A DNA stretch of 44,016 nucleotides from contig JAGQUM010000030.1 in NCBI GenBank assembly GCA_020438485.1, positions 1 through 44,016 of the forward strand, in the 5' to 3' direction. The stretch is from Thermoleophilia bacterium (GTDB taxonomy: Bacteria; Actinomycetota; Thermoleophilia; Miltoncostaeales; Miltoncostaeaceae). The translations under genes were made by a program, and so were the position numbers. Shown here piece after piece: positions 31,133 through 39,279 of the stretch. Below the pieces are notes generated by a model. That model searched no databases. It was given only the letters and a program-made list of their open reading frames with translations, and was not told where the DNA came from. The number at the start of each line of letters is the position of its first letter. Positions within the stretch are counted from its first letter, which is position 1.

Positions 31133-32422
31133 TCAGTCGGCCAGGTACCGGGCCCTCGGCGCGTGCTCGGCGACGGCCGACACGTTGCCGGAGCTGCGCA
31201 GCGTGACGGCCGGCCGATGTCGGAACGCCCGGGGCCGGGGCCAGCACGCCGCGACCAGCGTCACGACCAGCGCGTTGCGGGCCACCAGGATCCAGATCAC
31301 GTCCTTGTGCAGGGCCACCAGGTCCCAGTACTGGCGCGGGAAGTACGCCTGGGTGGCGACGAGCGCGGCCACCGTGATGCCCGCGGCCAGCGTCCCGTAC
31401 GGACCGCCCGCCAGCAGGGCGGCCGGCAGCATCCACAGCATGAACTGCGGGGAGAACACCTTGGCCCCCGCCACGACCAGCACCACCGTCGTGGCCAGGG
31501 CGGCCACCATCAGGCGCGCGTCGGGCCCGCGGCGAAGGGGCGGCAGCGCCCGGCGCAGGACCAGCGCGACGGCCACCATCAGCACGAACGCCAGCACCTG
31601 GACCAGTACGGCGATGGGGCCCGGCCCCTGCCCGGTCAGCCCCTGGCTGCCGTACGAGGACTCCACCCCCAGGGGCACGTCGGCCAGCGCGTGCAGCGCG
31701 AGCATGTACGAGGCCGCCGTCGACTCGACCTGGACGGGGCGGTGGAGGTGGTACGAGAACATGTCCCAGAGCCCACCCGGTGCCGCCAGCGCGATGGCGC
31801 CGAACACCGCCGCCACGCCGGCCAGCGCGGCCCCGGCCCCGCGCACCGCGTCGCGGCCGCCGGCGCGGTGCGCATGCCAGATCACCAGCACGGGCACCAG
31901 GAGTACGGGCACCAGCTTCACCAGCACGGCGGCGGCGAGCAGCGTCCACATCAGGCGCCAGCGTTCCGTGACGGCGGCGGCGACGAGCCAGGCCATCAGC
32001 GCCGTGACCACCGCGTCGAACCGGGTGGCCACCAGCGCCCCCAGCAGCAGCGGCGCCGCGGCCATCGCGACACCGACGGCCAGCTGGCGGAGCCTGCCGT
32101 ACCCCATCCGCATCGCCGCATACGTCGCCCCGGCCGTGGCGGTCGCCCACGCCAGGGCCATCAGGGCCATGAACCCCCCGGTGTAATCGCCGGGCATGAA
32201 CCGGGCCAGCCAGAACACCACGGCCGCGAGCGGCGGGTATTCCAGGGGCACGTCCAGGTACGGCAGGTCGCCTCGAGCGGTCGCGTCGGACGACGCCTGG
32301 TACACGGGGATGTCCGTGATGACGGAGTGGGTCCACAGGCCCAGGTGGCGATAGGGGCCCGCCCACAACACGAGGGCCAGGGCCGCCATCAGCGCCGGGA
32401 GCACCACCGAGGCACGCCTCAC
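31133..32422 (-). CDS. GT87-like polytopic membrane glycosyltransferase
   Basis: 429 residues with about ten transmembrane helices. The first outside loop carries ITDIPVYQASSD and LPYLDVPLEYPPLAA, the acidic and EYPPLA motifs of GT-C enzymes of the GT87 (DUF2029) group. Mycobacterial members add mannose or arabinose from polyprenyl-phosphate sugars to envelope glycans. The GTG start overlaps the stop of the preceding glycosyltransferase by 4 bases. With GtrA at the head of the operon, a polyprenyl-linked sugar donor is plausible. Sugar and acceptor are unknown. Confidence 0.8.
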   Translation of the reverse strand: MRRASVVLPALMAALALVLWAGPYRHLGLWTHSVITDIPVYQASSDATARGDLPYLDVPLEYPPLAAVVFWLARFMPGDYTGGFMALMALAWATATAGATYAAMRMGYGRLRQLAVGVAMAAAPLLLGALVATRFDAVVTALMAWLVAAAVTERWRLMWTLLAAAVLVKLVPVLLVPVLVIWHAHRAGGRDAVRGAGAALAGVAAVFGAIALAAPGGLWDMFSYHLHRPVQVESTAASYMLALHALADVPLGVESSYGSQGLTGQGPGPIAVLVQVLAFVLMVAVALVLRRALPPLRRGPDARLMVAALATTVVLVVAGAKVFSPQFMLWMLPAALLAGGPYGTLAAGITVAALVATQAYFPRQYWDLVALHKDVIWILVARNALVVTLVAACWPRPRAFRHRPAVTLRSSGNVSAVAEHAPRARYLAD

Positions 32423-34224
32423 GGGGCGTCCCCGGCGGCCGCCGCCGCGGGCTCCGGCGGCGTTGGCGCGGCCGCGACCCGGGGAGCCACCATGGCGGGC
32501 CAGGCCGGGACGGTCGCGATGAGCACGAATGGCGCGAACCAGGGGATATAGAGGTAGAACCAGTGCGTCAGCGTCAGCTGGGTCGCGATGAGCACCGCCC
32601 CCGCGAGCGCGGTCGCGGTCAGCAGATCGCGTCGCCGCGGCCACCGCCACAGCGCCAGAGCCCCCAGTGCCACGGCAGCCGTGAGGGCCAGCTGCACCGG
32701 GCGAAGGCCCGGATGCTGGCCCCAGATCGAGAACGGCGAATCCCGGTCGAACTGGTACTGGATGGTGCGAGACCAGAACGCCCGCAGCCCGTCGTCGCCG
32801 TCGAGTAGCAGCACCCACCCGGTGAGCACCGCACCCGCGGCCAGACCGCCGGCGAATCTCAGCGATCCGGCGAGGCCGCGGTCCGTCGACCGCGGGCGCG
32901 GGAAGGGCGAGCGCCACATCACGGGGACGAGGATCGCGGGGCTGAACTTGGTGGCGATGCTGAGGGCGAGCGCCAGCCCGCGGGACACGGGGTTCGCTGC
33001 CAGCACCAGCATCCAGATGAGCGTCGCCGACACCAGGGCGTCGTTGCTGTTGGACTCCAGCGCATACGCCGTGAACGGGTACGCCGCCCACGCCAGGGCC
33101 AGGGCCGCCGCGAGGCGGCGGCCGCCCAGGCGGTTGCCCAGGAGAGCCAGGCCGGCGATGCACAGCAGGTCGAACGCGACCGCGGCGCCGTGTGCGGCGG
33201 GCAGGCTGTTCCACTTGCCGGTGTACGGGGCTCCCAGCTCGAACGGCACGTACGTCAGGTACGCCAGGGGCCCGTACGTGTCGCAGCGCCCGCAGTCCGC
33301 CGGGAACGTGCCGTACGGGGTCTGGCCGTGGCCGATGCGGTCGGCGCCGATCACGCCCGCGTACCCCACGTCGATGACGTTCGAGTCGAACGCGTTCAGC
33401 CCGTAGCGCAGCCCCAGCGACACCAGCAGGCACGTCACCAGCAGCCAGGTGGGCGCCCACCCGCGAAAGCGTGGCCGGGCCGGCGCGCCGTCCTCGTCCA
33501 CCATGCCCGGCTGCACCCCCGGCGCCCTCACCCGGCGCACCGCGATCCACACGAGGCGGCCCAGCAGGTACAGCATGGGCGGGTACGCCAGCGGCACGGA
33601 CGTGAAGATCTCGCCGCGGTTGAACCACACCAGCGACACACCGAAAGACAGCAGGACCAGCAGGTCGAGCGTGCGCCACGACACCAGCCGGCGGACGTCC
33701 AGCAGCGGCACGAGGAACAGCGCGCACAGCGTCAGCCAGATCGCCGGGCGGGTGACGGCCCTCCCGAACGCCCCCGGCACGCCCCGCGCCATCATCCACG
33801 CCACCTGGGGACCCACCCGCGTCTCGGTGATGCGCCCGGTGGCGTCGTCAACCCACACCTGGGCCTCGGTGACCTCGCCGCCGTCGGCCTTCTTGCGGAC
33901 GTACCAGACGATGTGCTTGCCGTCGTTCTCCTTGAACTCCGGCGTCGTGCGCGTGACGGGGTGGTCGGCGATCCAGTCCCGCACCTCCCGAGACCGCCCG
34001 GCGATGGCCAGTACCCGTTCGTTCGTCAGGCGCGGCGCCCGGCCGGCGGGCGGGTCGGGGACCTTGACGTCGTCCGTGAGGCTGCCGATGACCCGCGTCA
34101 GCACGTCCGGCGGGATAGGCCCGGTGGCGCGCCCAGACGACTGCGACCACGCCGTGGCCGGCAACGCCGCCACGAAGAGCAGCAGCACCACCACCACCGC
34201 GAACGGCCGGCGGGCGCCCGTCAT
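32419..34224 (-). CDS. GT87-like membrane glycosyltransferase with an N-terminal PepSY-like domain
   Basis: 601 residues. A signal-anchor (residues 5-27) is followed by an extracytoplasmic domain (about 35-150). Its end, VWVDDATGRITETRVGPQVA, looks like a PepSY-type beta hairpin. Then come about ten helices with GT-C features: IDVGYAGVIGADRIGHGQTP, a cysteine pair in DCGRCDTYGPLAYLTYVP, then AYALESNSNDAL. PepSY domains are thought to bind and inhibit peptidases or bind peptides; their presence on a glycosyltransferase is unusual. It lies 13 bases after gtrA and overlaps the next gene, so the three are an operon. Confidence 0.75.
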   Translation of the reverse strand: MTGARRPFAVVVVLLLFVAALPATAWSQSSGRATGPIPPDVLTRVIGSLTDDVKVPDPPAGRAPRLTNERVLAIAGRSREVRDWIADHPVTRTTPEFKENDGKHIVWYVRKKADGGEVTEAQVWVDDATGRITETRVGPQVAWMMARGVPGAFGRAVTRPAIWLTLCALFLVPLLDVRRLVSWRTLDLLVLLSFGVSLVWFNRGEIFTSVPLAYPPMLYLLGRLVWIAVRRVRAPGVQPGMVDEDGAPARPRFRGWAPTWLLVTCLLVSLGLRYGLNAFDSNVIDVGYAGVIGADRIGHGQTPYGTFPADCGRCDTYGPLAYLTYVPFELGAPYTGKWNSLPAAHGAAVAFDLLCIAGLALLGNRLGGRRLAAALALAWAAYPFTAYALESNSNDALVSATLIWMLVLAANPVSRGLALALSIATKFSPAILVPVMWRSPFPRPRSTDRGLAGSLRFAGGLAAGAVLTGWVLLLDGDDGLRAFWSRTIQYQFDRDSPFSIWGQHPGLRPVQLALTAAVALGALALWRWPRRRDLLTATALAGAVLIATQLTLTHWFYLYIPWFAPFVLIATVPAWPAMVAPRVAAAPTPPEPAAAAAGDAP

Positions 34225-34237
34225 CGCGGGACGGCGC

Positions 34238-34699
34238 CTACCGGAACGCCCAGCGGCGACCCAGCAGGAAGCCGACGGGTGTGACGGCGACGATCGCCAC
34301 CGCCTGGGCCGGGATCTCCGGCGCGCCGGCCCGCACGAGCACCTCCAGGATGCCCAGGTTGAGGACCAGGGACAGGACGCTGGTGGCCAGGTAGCGGACG
34401 CCCTGGCGAAGGGGCGAGCCGTGCACCGCCGTGAACGTCCACTGGCGGTTGAGGATGAAGTTGTTCACCCACGCCACGCAGAACGCCACGACGGCCGCCG
34501 CCGTGTGGTGCATGCCCGCAAGCTCGAACGCGAGGCTGAACACGATGAGGTTGACCACGAAGCCGGACGCACCGACCGCGCAGAACCGCACGAGCTGGCT
34601 CCAGTCCTTGCGCGTGGCCTTCCGCAGGTCCGGGATGCGCAGGACGCGGTGGGGGCCGGAGGGGGGCGCCGGGGCGTCGGGGAGTTCCGTGGTGGTCAT
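34238..34699 (-). CDS. GtrA-family membrane protein
   Basis: 153 residues. Four transmembrane helices with the family pattern FCAVGASGFVVNLIVFSLAF, VVAFCVAWVNNFILNRQWTF and YLATSVLSLVLNLG, ending in GFLLGRRWAFR. GtrA proteins are believed to move polyprenyl-phosphate sugars across the membrane. A cytoplasmic N-terminal tail of about 35 residues precedes the first helix. ATG 34699 is used; TACATT ends 10 bases upstream. First gene of the glycosyltransferase operon. Confidence 0.9.
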   Translation of the reverse strand: MTTTELPDAPAPPSGPHRVLRIPDLRKATRKDWSQLVRFCAVGASGFVVNLIVFSLAFELAGMHHTAAAVVAFCVAWVNNFILNRQWTFTAVHGSPLRQGVRYLATSVLSLVLNLGILEVLVRAGAPEIPAQAVAIVAVTPVGFLLGRRWAFR

Positions 34700-34709
34700 C
34701 GCGGTCGGA

Positions 34710-34715
34710 AATGTA
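34710..34715 (-). promoter_or_regulatory. -10 box of the gtrA operon (TACATT)
   Basis: Minus-strand TACATT, 10 bases before the gtrA ATG, predicts a leader of only a few bases. Confidence 0.4.
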
Positions 34716-34796
34716 CCAGCCCCCGCGTTAGCGGCCGGTGTGGCGGGCCTTAGCGGACGGCTCCGGCGCGCGGCCGGCCGCGAGGACTTGGGGGGA

Positions 34797-34802
34797 TACA
34801 CT
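34797..34802 (+). promoter_or_regulatory. -10 box of the aminotransferase operon (TACACT)
   Basis: GATACACT precedes the aminotransferase start by about 37 bases, in the 140-base divergent spacer shared with gtrA. Confidence 0.4.
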
Positions 34803-34839
34803 CAGGAACTGCACGTGCGCGCCCCGCGCGCCCGGGATC

Positions 34840-36129
34840 ATGCCCGTGACGGACCCCACGCCCCCCACGACCCAGCGCCGCGGCGCCGACGCCTCGCACT
34901 ACGAGGCGCGGTACAGCGCGCGCGCCGCCGGCGCCGTGTCGTCGGTGATGCGCGACCTGATGGCGCTGGCCGAGCGCCCCGGCGTCATCACGCTGGCCGG
35001 AGGCTTCCCCGACACGGCGTCGTTCCCGCGCGAGAAGTACGTCGAGGTCCAGGAGGTGCTGGCCCGCGAGTACCTGGCGGCGCTGCTGCAGTATGGGCCC
35101 ACCGAGGGCCTGCGGGAGATGCGGGAGGCCATCTGCATGGTGATGGCCCAGGAGGGGGCGCACACCGACCCCGACAGCGTGCTGGTGACCACGGGCGGGC
35201 AGCAGGCCATCGACCTCACCATGCGCACGTTCGTGGACCCCGGCGACTGGATCCTGGCCGAGGGGCCCACGTATCCGGGCGCGGTGCCCAGCTTCACCAG
35301 CGCCCAGGCGCGCGTGCGGCACGTGGCGATGGACGCCGACGGCATGATCATCGAGGCGCTGGAGGAGGAGCTCGACGCGCTGCACCGCGCCGGGACCCCC
35401 CCGAAGCTGCTGTACACCATCCCCACGTTCCAGAACCCGTCGGGCGTGACGATGTCACGCGAGCGGCGCGAGCGGCTCGTGGCGCTAGCCCACGAGCGCG
35501 AGCTGCTGATCGTGGAGGACAACCCGTACGGGCAGGTGCGCTTCGACGGCGACCCGCTGCCCACGCTGTGGCAGCTGGATGCGGGCGCCGGCTGGGTGGT
35601 GTACCTGTCGACGTTCTCCAAGATCCTCTCGCCGGGCCTGCGCGTGGGGTGGGCGGCTGCACCGCCGCCGATCGTGCGCAAGCTCAACCTGGGCAAGCAG
35701 GCGGGCGACCTGTGCTCGTCGACGACGTCGCAGCGGTTCATCGTGGAGTACCTGCGCCGGTTCGACTACCGCGAGCACCTGGCCCACCTCAACGGCATCT
35801 ATCGTCGCCGCCGCGACGCGATGTTCAGGGCCCTGGAGGAGGAGTTCCCGGCAGAGGCGACGTGGTCGAGGCCCCAGGGCGGTCTGTTCCTGTGGGCGAC
35901 GCTGCCGGACTACATCGATACCGGCGAGCTCGCGGCCCGCGCGCTGGAGCGCCACGCCGTGGGGTTCGTGCCCGGCGCCGGGGCGTTCTGCGACGGGCGG
36001 GGCCGCAACGCGATGCGCCTCAACTTCTCGGGGGTCACCGAGGAGGTCATCTCCGAGGGGGTGGCGCGCATCGGCACCGCGATCAACGAGATGATGGAGC
36101 TTCAGCGCATGTTCGGAGGCGGCACATGA
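34840..36129 (+). CDS. class I/II PLP aminotransferase (LysN / MocR-like)
   Basis: 429 residues. Fold type I aminotransferase: ITLAGGFPDTASFP, LLQYGPTEGLREMREAI, VTTGGQQAIDL and TIPTFQNPSGVTMS. The tyrosine/asparagine region is VEDNPYGQVRFDG and the PLP lysine lies in STFSKILSPGLRVGW. The C-terminal arginine lies in NAMRLNFSGV. These match the 2-aminoadipate/aromatic/valine-pyruvate transaminase group, without the DNA-binding domain of MocR. ATG 34840 is chosen; GTG 34846 has a GGGA site and is possible. The gene overlaps the Ddl gene by 4 bases, so it may supply an amino acid for the ligase. The substrate cannot be read. Confidence 0.85.
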   Translation: MPVTDPTPPTTQRRGADASHYEARYSARAAGAVSSVMRDLMALAERPGVITLAGGFPDTASFPREKYVEVQEVLAREYLAALLQYGPTEGLREMREAICMVMAQEGAHTDPDSVLVTTGGQQAIDLTMRTFVDPGDWILAEGPTYPGAVPSFTSAQARVRHVAMDADGMIIEALEEELDALHRAGTPPKLLYTIPTFQNPSGVTMSRERRERLVALAHERELLIVEDNPYGQVRFDGDPLPTLWQLDAGAGWVVYLSTFSKILSPGLRVGWAAAPPPIVRKLNLGKQAGDLCSSTTSQRFIVEYLRRFDYREHLAHLNGIYRRRRDAMFRALEEEFPAEATWSRPQGGLFLWATLPDYIDTGELAARALERHAVGFVPGAGAFCDGRGRNAMRLNFSGVTEEVISEGVARIGTAINEMMELQRMFGGGT

Positions 36130-37067
36130 GCAAGGTCGTGGTGCTCAAGGGCGGGCGATCGCTGGAGCGCGAGGTCAGCCTGCGCTCCGGCGCGAACGTC
36201 GAGGCCGCGCTGCGGCGCCTGGGCCACGAGGTGGTGGGCGTCGACGTCGACCAGCACCTGGTGCGCACGCTGCGCGCCGAGGCGCCCGACGCGGTGTTCG
36301 TGGCCCTGCACGGCCGCGGGGGTGAGGACGGCACCGTCCAGGAACTGCTGGAGATCCTCGGCCTCCCGTACACGGGCTCCGGAGTTCGGGCGTGCGAGCG
36401 CTCGGTGGACAAGGTCGTGGCGAAGGCGGTCTTCCGCGCGGCGGGCATCGCCACCCCCGACTCGTACGCGTTCGGCGAGGACGCGTTCCGCGAACTGGGC
36501 GCCGCGGACACGCTGGCCGAGATCCGCGAGAGGCTGGGCCTGCCGCTGGTGGTCAAGCCCGCCAAGCAGGGCTCGGCGCTGGGCGTCACGATCGCGCGCC
36601 AGGCCGCCGACGTGCCGCCGGCGCTCATGTCGGCCCTGTCGTACGACAACCGCGTCCTGTTGGAGCGGTTCGTCCCCGGCCGCGAGCTGGCGGTGTCGGT
36701 GCTGGGCACCGACGACCCGCGCACGCTGCCGGTGGTGGAGCCCGTGCCGCGCAAGCGCGAGAGCTACGACTTCGAGGCCCGCTACACGGCCGGCATGACC
36801 GAGTTCATCGCCCCCGCCCACCTCACGCCCGAGCAGGCCGACGAGGCCTCGCGGCTGGCGTTGGCGTGCTACCGCGAGATCGGCTGCCGGTGCTTCGGCC
36901 GGGTCGACATGATGCTGGGCGACGACGGCCGGTTCTGGGTGCTGGAGATCGACACGATCCCCGGGCTCACCGACACCAGCCTCATGCCGAAGGCGGCCGC
37001 GGCCGCCGGCATGGAGTTCGACGAGCTCATCGCCGGGGTACTCGACCAGGCCGCGCTGGGGGGATGA
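36126..37067 (+). CDS. ddl: D-alanine--D-alanine ligase family ATP-grasp enzyme
   Basis: 313 residues, normal for Ddl. Joins two D-alanines with ATP for peptidoglycan. Visible parts are VLKGGRSLEREVSLRSG, ALHGRGGEDGTVQELLE, LPYTGSGV, LLERFVPGRELAVSVLG, YDFEARYTAGMTEF, FGRVDMML and EIDTIPGLTDTSLMPKAA. Two family positions differ: the GSSxG loop reads GSALG, and the metal-binding EVNTxPG reads EIDTIPG. Function as Ddl is still the best call, but dipeptide specificity or activity could be altered. It lies beside an aminotransferase, not in a mur cluster. Confidence 0.85.
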   Translation: MSKVVVLKGGRSLEREVSLRSGANVEAALRRLGHEVVGVDVDQHLVRTLRAEAPDAVFVALHGRGGEDGTVQELLEILGLPYTGSGVRACERSVDKVVAKAVFRAAGIATPDSYAFGEDAFRELGAADTLAEIRERLGLPLVVKPAKQGSALGVTIARQAADVPPALMSALSYDNRVLLERFVPGRELAVSVLGTDDPRTLPVVEPVPRKRESYDFEARYTAGMTEFIAPAHLTPEQADEASRLALACYREIGCRCFGRVDMMLGDDGRFWVLEIDTIPGLTDTSLMPKAAAAAGMEFDELIAGVLDQAALGG

Positions 37068-37083
37068 CGCCCCCCCGACCGCG

Positions 37084-37842
37084 ATGAGCGAATGGTGGCA
37101 CGACGACGTCGTTGCCCAGGGCAAGCTGCCGCTGCTGATCCTGTTCGGCACGTTCGTGCTGACGTTCCTGGTGACCCGCGCCATCACGCGCCTCATCCGC
37201 GCCGGGCGCGGGCCGTTTCGCAACGTCACCCACAACGGCATGCACGTGCACCACAGCGTCCCGGGCATCGCGCTGCTGGTGATCGGCGCGTTCGTCGCGG
37301 TCGGCGCGCAGACCACGGCGGTGAACTGCGTCGCCGCCGCGCTCGTGGGCGTCGGCACGTCGCTGGTACTCGATGAGTTCGCCCTGATCCTCCACCTCAG
37401 CGACGTCTACTGGGCGGCGGAGGGGCGCACGTCCGTGGAGATGGTCAGCCTGGCCGCCGCGTGCCTCGGTTTCGCGCTGGTGGGCATCACGCCGATCAGT
37501 GCGGCGACGGCCACCGGCACGGGCGGCGTGTTGCGTTTCACGGCGCTGGGCGCCGTGGTGCTGCACTACCTGCTCGTGGTCGTCGCGGTGCTGAAGGGCA
37601 AGTACCGGTTCGCGCTGATCGGCTGCTTCGTGCCGCTGTTCGCGTGGGCCGCGGGCCTGCACCTGGCCCGCCCGGGATCGTGGTGGGCGCGGCACTACGG
37701 GCCGGAGCGGCGCGCGAGGGCCGCCGCGCGCGCGGCGCGGTTCGACGCCCGCTGGGACCCGCTGCTGGACCGTCTGAGCGACATCGTCGCCGGCCACCCC
37801 GGGCGGGCGGGCGGGCGCAAGCACCGGCACCCCCCGGGGTGA
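37084..37842 (+). CDS. polytopic membrane protein of unknown function with a His-rich motif
   Basis: 252 residues with about six transmembrane segments and a basic C-terminal tail. After the first helix comes FRNVTHNGMHVHHSVPGIALL, with a cluster of four histidines. A later helix pair carries LVLDEFALILHLSDVYWAAEGR, adding acidic residues and a histidine. Together they could form a metal site at the membrane surface. I have the impression of similar proteins in other actinobacteria but do not recognise a named family. It follows ddl by 16 bases on the same strand, so it may belong to that operon. Confidence 0.75.
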   Translation: MSEWWHDDVVAQGKLPLLILFGTFVLTFLVTRAITRLIRAGRGPFRNVTHNGMHVHHSVPGIALLVIGAFVAVGAQTTAVNCVAAALVGVGTSLVLDEFALILHLSDVYWAAEGRTSVEMVSLAAACLGFALVGITPISAATATGTGGVLRFTALGAVVLHYLLVVVAVLKGKYRFALIGCFVPLFAWAAGLHLARPGSWWARHYGPERRARAAARAARFDARWDPLLDRLSDIVAGHPGRAGGRKHRHPPG

Positions 37843-37851
37843 CGCGCGGGG

Positions 37852-38310
37852 TCAGACCAGTTCGTACATCCGGTACGCGATCAGCGTGGCCCCGTTGGAG
37901 CGCCCCTTCATCACCACCTGGATCTTGTTGAGCCACGCGTAGCGGGGGTCGCCGGTCTCGAACCGGGGCGTGCAATAGACGGGGCCCGGGCGCTGGGGGT
38001 CGCTGAAGTCCACGCGTCCGTTGTACTGGATGAACACCAGCGCGTCGTCGTCGGTGCGCAGCGTGGCGCGCACGTCCAGCTGGAACGTGCCGTCGGCCGC
38101 GCGGGCGCCCCAGTCGGCGGCGGCCGTGCCCACCATCGTGGCGTTGAGGCGGTCGCCGGTGATGCGCATGCCGGTGACGTCGACGATCACGCGCGTGCCG
38201 AACGGTGCGCCGTCAAGGATGTGCCGGCCGCCCAGGTCGGCGACCAGCATGCCCATCTCGCGCAGCGACAGGGGGCCGACGTCGTCGAGCAGGGCCTCGG
38301 GGGTGTTCAT
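37852..38310 (-). CDS. DUF3237-family protein
   Basis: 152 residues, a single beta-rich domain. Segments match DUF3237: GAPFGTRVIVDVTGMRITGDRLNATMVGT, ADWGARAADGTFQLDVRATLRTDDDALVFIQYNG and TGDPRYAWLNKIQVVMKGRS, then a C-terminal IAYRMYEL. The family has no established function; members occur near catabolic genes. GAGGAG lies five bases before the ATG and overlaps the end of the upstream reductase gene, so the two are co-transcribed. Confidence 0.85.
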   Translation of the reverse strand: MNTPEALLDDVGPLSLREMGMLVADLGGRHILDGAPFGTRVIVDVTGMRITGDRLNATMVGTAAADWGARAADGTFQLDVRATLRTDDDALVFIQYNGRVDFSDPQRPGPVYCTPRFETGDPRYAWLNKIQVVMKGRSNGATLIAYRMYELV

Positions 38311-38323
38311 ACGTGCTCCTCTC

Positions 38324-39277
38324 TCATGTGGGGTGCGTGGATGCCGCGTCGAGCGCGGCGAGCTGCTGGGCCGAGCGGCCGGTGGCGCGGTCCTGCTGAA
38401 GGACCAGCAGGCCGTCCAGGACGCGGTTCACCGGCGTGTCGACGCCCACCCGGGTGCCGGCGCGCACCACGAAACCGGTGAGCGCGTCGCGCTCGGCGGG
38501 CTTGCCCGCGGCGATGTCCTGGGCCGTGGAGGGGCGGTAGTCACGCAACTGGGGGTTGTAGCGGGCCATGGTCTCGACGTCGTCGCCGGTGAGGGTCACG
38601 CCGTGCGCGCCCGCCAGCGCGACGGCCTCCCGCATGGCTTCCCGGACGAGCGCGCGGCTGCCGGCCGTCGCGAGGGTCTCGCCTGCCGTGGCCCCGGTGA
38701 TGGCGCACATCGCGTTGAACCCGATGTTCCACAGCAGCTTGAACCACTGGGCGCGGACGATGTCGTCGCTGATCTCAAGGGTCCAGGCGTCGCCCACCGT
38801 GTCGCGCAGGCGCGCGGACGCGTCGGTGATGCCGCCGGCGGGGTCGCCGGCGCGCACCCACCCCTCGGCCTCGTGGCGCACCTCACCGGGCGTCTCGATG
38901 CGCAATCCGACGAACGCGATGCCCGCCAGCACCGGGTGTCCCCCCAGTGCGTCGCGGATCACCGCGGGGTTCTCGACCCCGTTCTGCAGCGACAGCACCA
39001 GCGTCGAGGGGCCCATGTGGGCGCGCAGCTCGCGGGCCGCGTCCGCGCTGTGATGCGACTTGGTGGTCACGATCGCGAGGTCAGCCGGGGCGTCGGGGAA
39101 CCGGGGGGACACCCGCGCGTCCCAGTCGGCGCCGTCGGCCTCGCGTACGCGGATGGTTCCCGACCTGGCCAGGGCGTCGCGGTGGGCCCCCCGCGCCACT
39201 AGGCTGACCGTGTGCCCTGCGCGCGCCAGAAGCGCGCCGTAGTACGAGCCCACCGCCCCCGCGCCGATCACCACCAC
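38324..39277 (-). CDS. ketopantoate reductase-like (ApbA/PanE) dehydrogenase
   Basis: 317 residues. NADP-binding fold VVVIGAGAVGSYYGALLARAG with VSLVARG. A central TTKSHHSADAARELR follows where the family has TVK, then LSLQNGVEN. The catalytic lysine and asparagine lie in WFKLLWNIGFNAMCAITGAT, and the C-terminal DIAAGKPAERDALTG carries the usual glutamate and lysine. PanE makes pantoate for coenzyme A. With a DUF3237 neighbour and an enoyl-CoA hydratase opposite, a catabolic 2-ketoacid substrate is equally possible. The start is the first of three GTG codons at 39277; no other ATG or GTG exists upstream in frame nearby. Confidence 0.85.
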   Translation of the reverse strand: MVVIGAGAVGSYYGALLARAGHTVSLVARGAHRDALARSGTIRVREADGADWDARVSPRFPDAPADLAIVTTKSHHSADAARELRAHMGPSTLVLSLQNGVENPAVIRDALGGHPVLAGIAFVGLRIETPGEVRHEAEGWVRAGDPAGGITDASARLRDTVGDAWTLEISDDIVRAQWFKLLWNIGFNAMCAITGATAGETLATAGSRALVREAMREAVALAGAHGVTLTGDDVETMARYNPQLRDYRPSTAQDIAAGKPAERDALTGFVVRAGTRVGVDTPVNRVLDGLLVLQQDRATGRSAQQLAALDAASTHPT

Positions 39278-39279
39278 AG

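Noticed and set aside
31133-33799. Single 888-residue reverse protein covering both glycosyltransferases
   Set aside because: Only its last 430 residues have membrane helices and GT87 motifs; the rest is out of frame with the 601-residue glycosyltransferase, which ends in an overlapping TGA.
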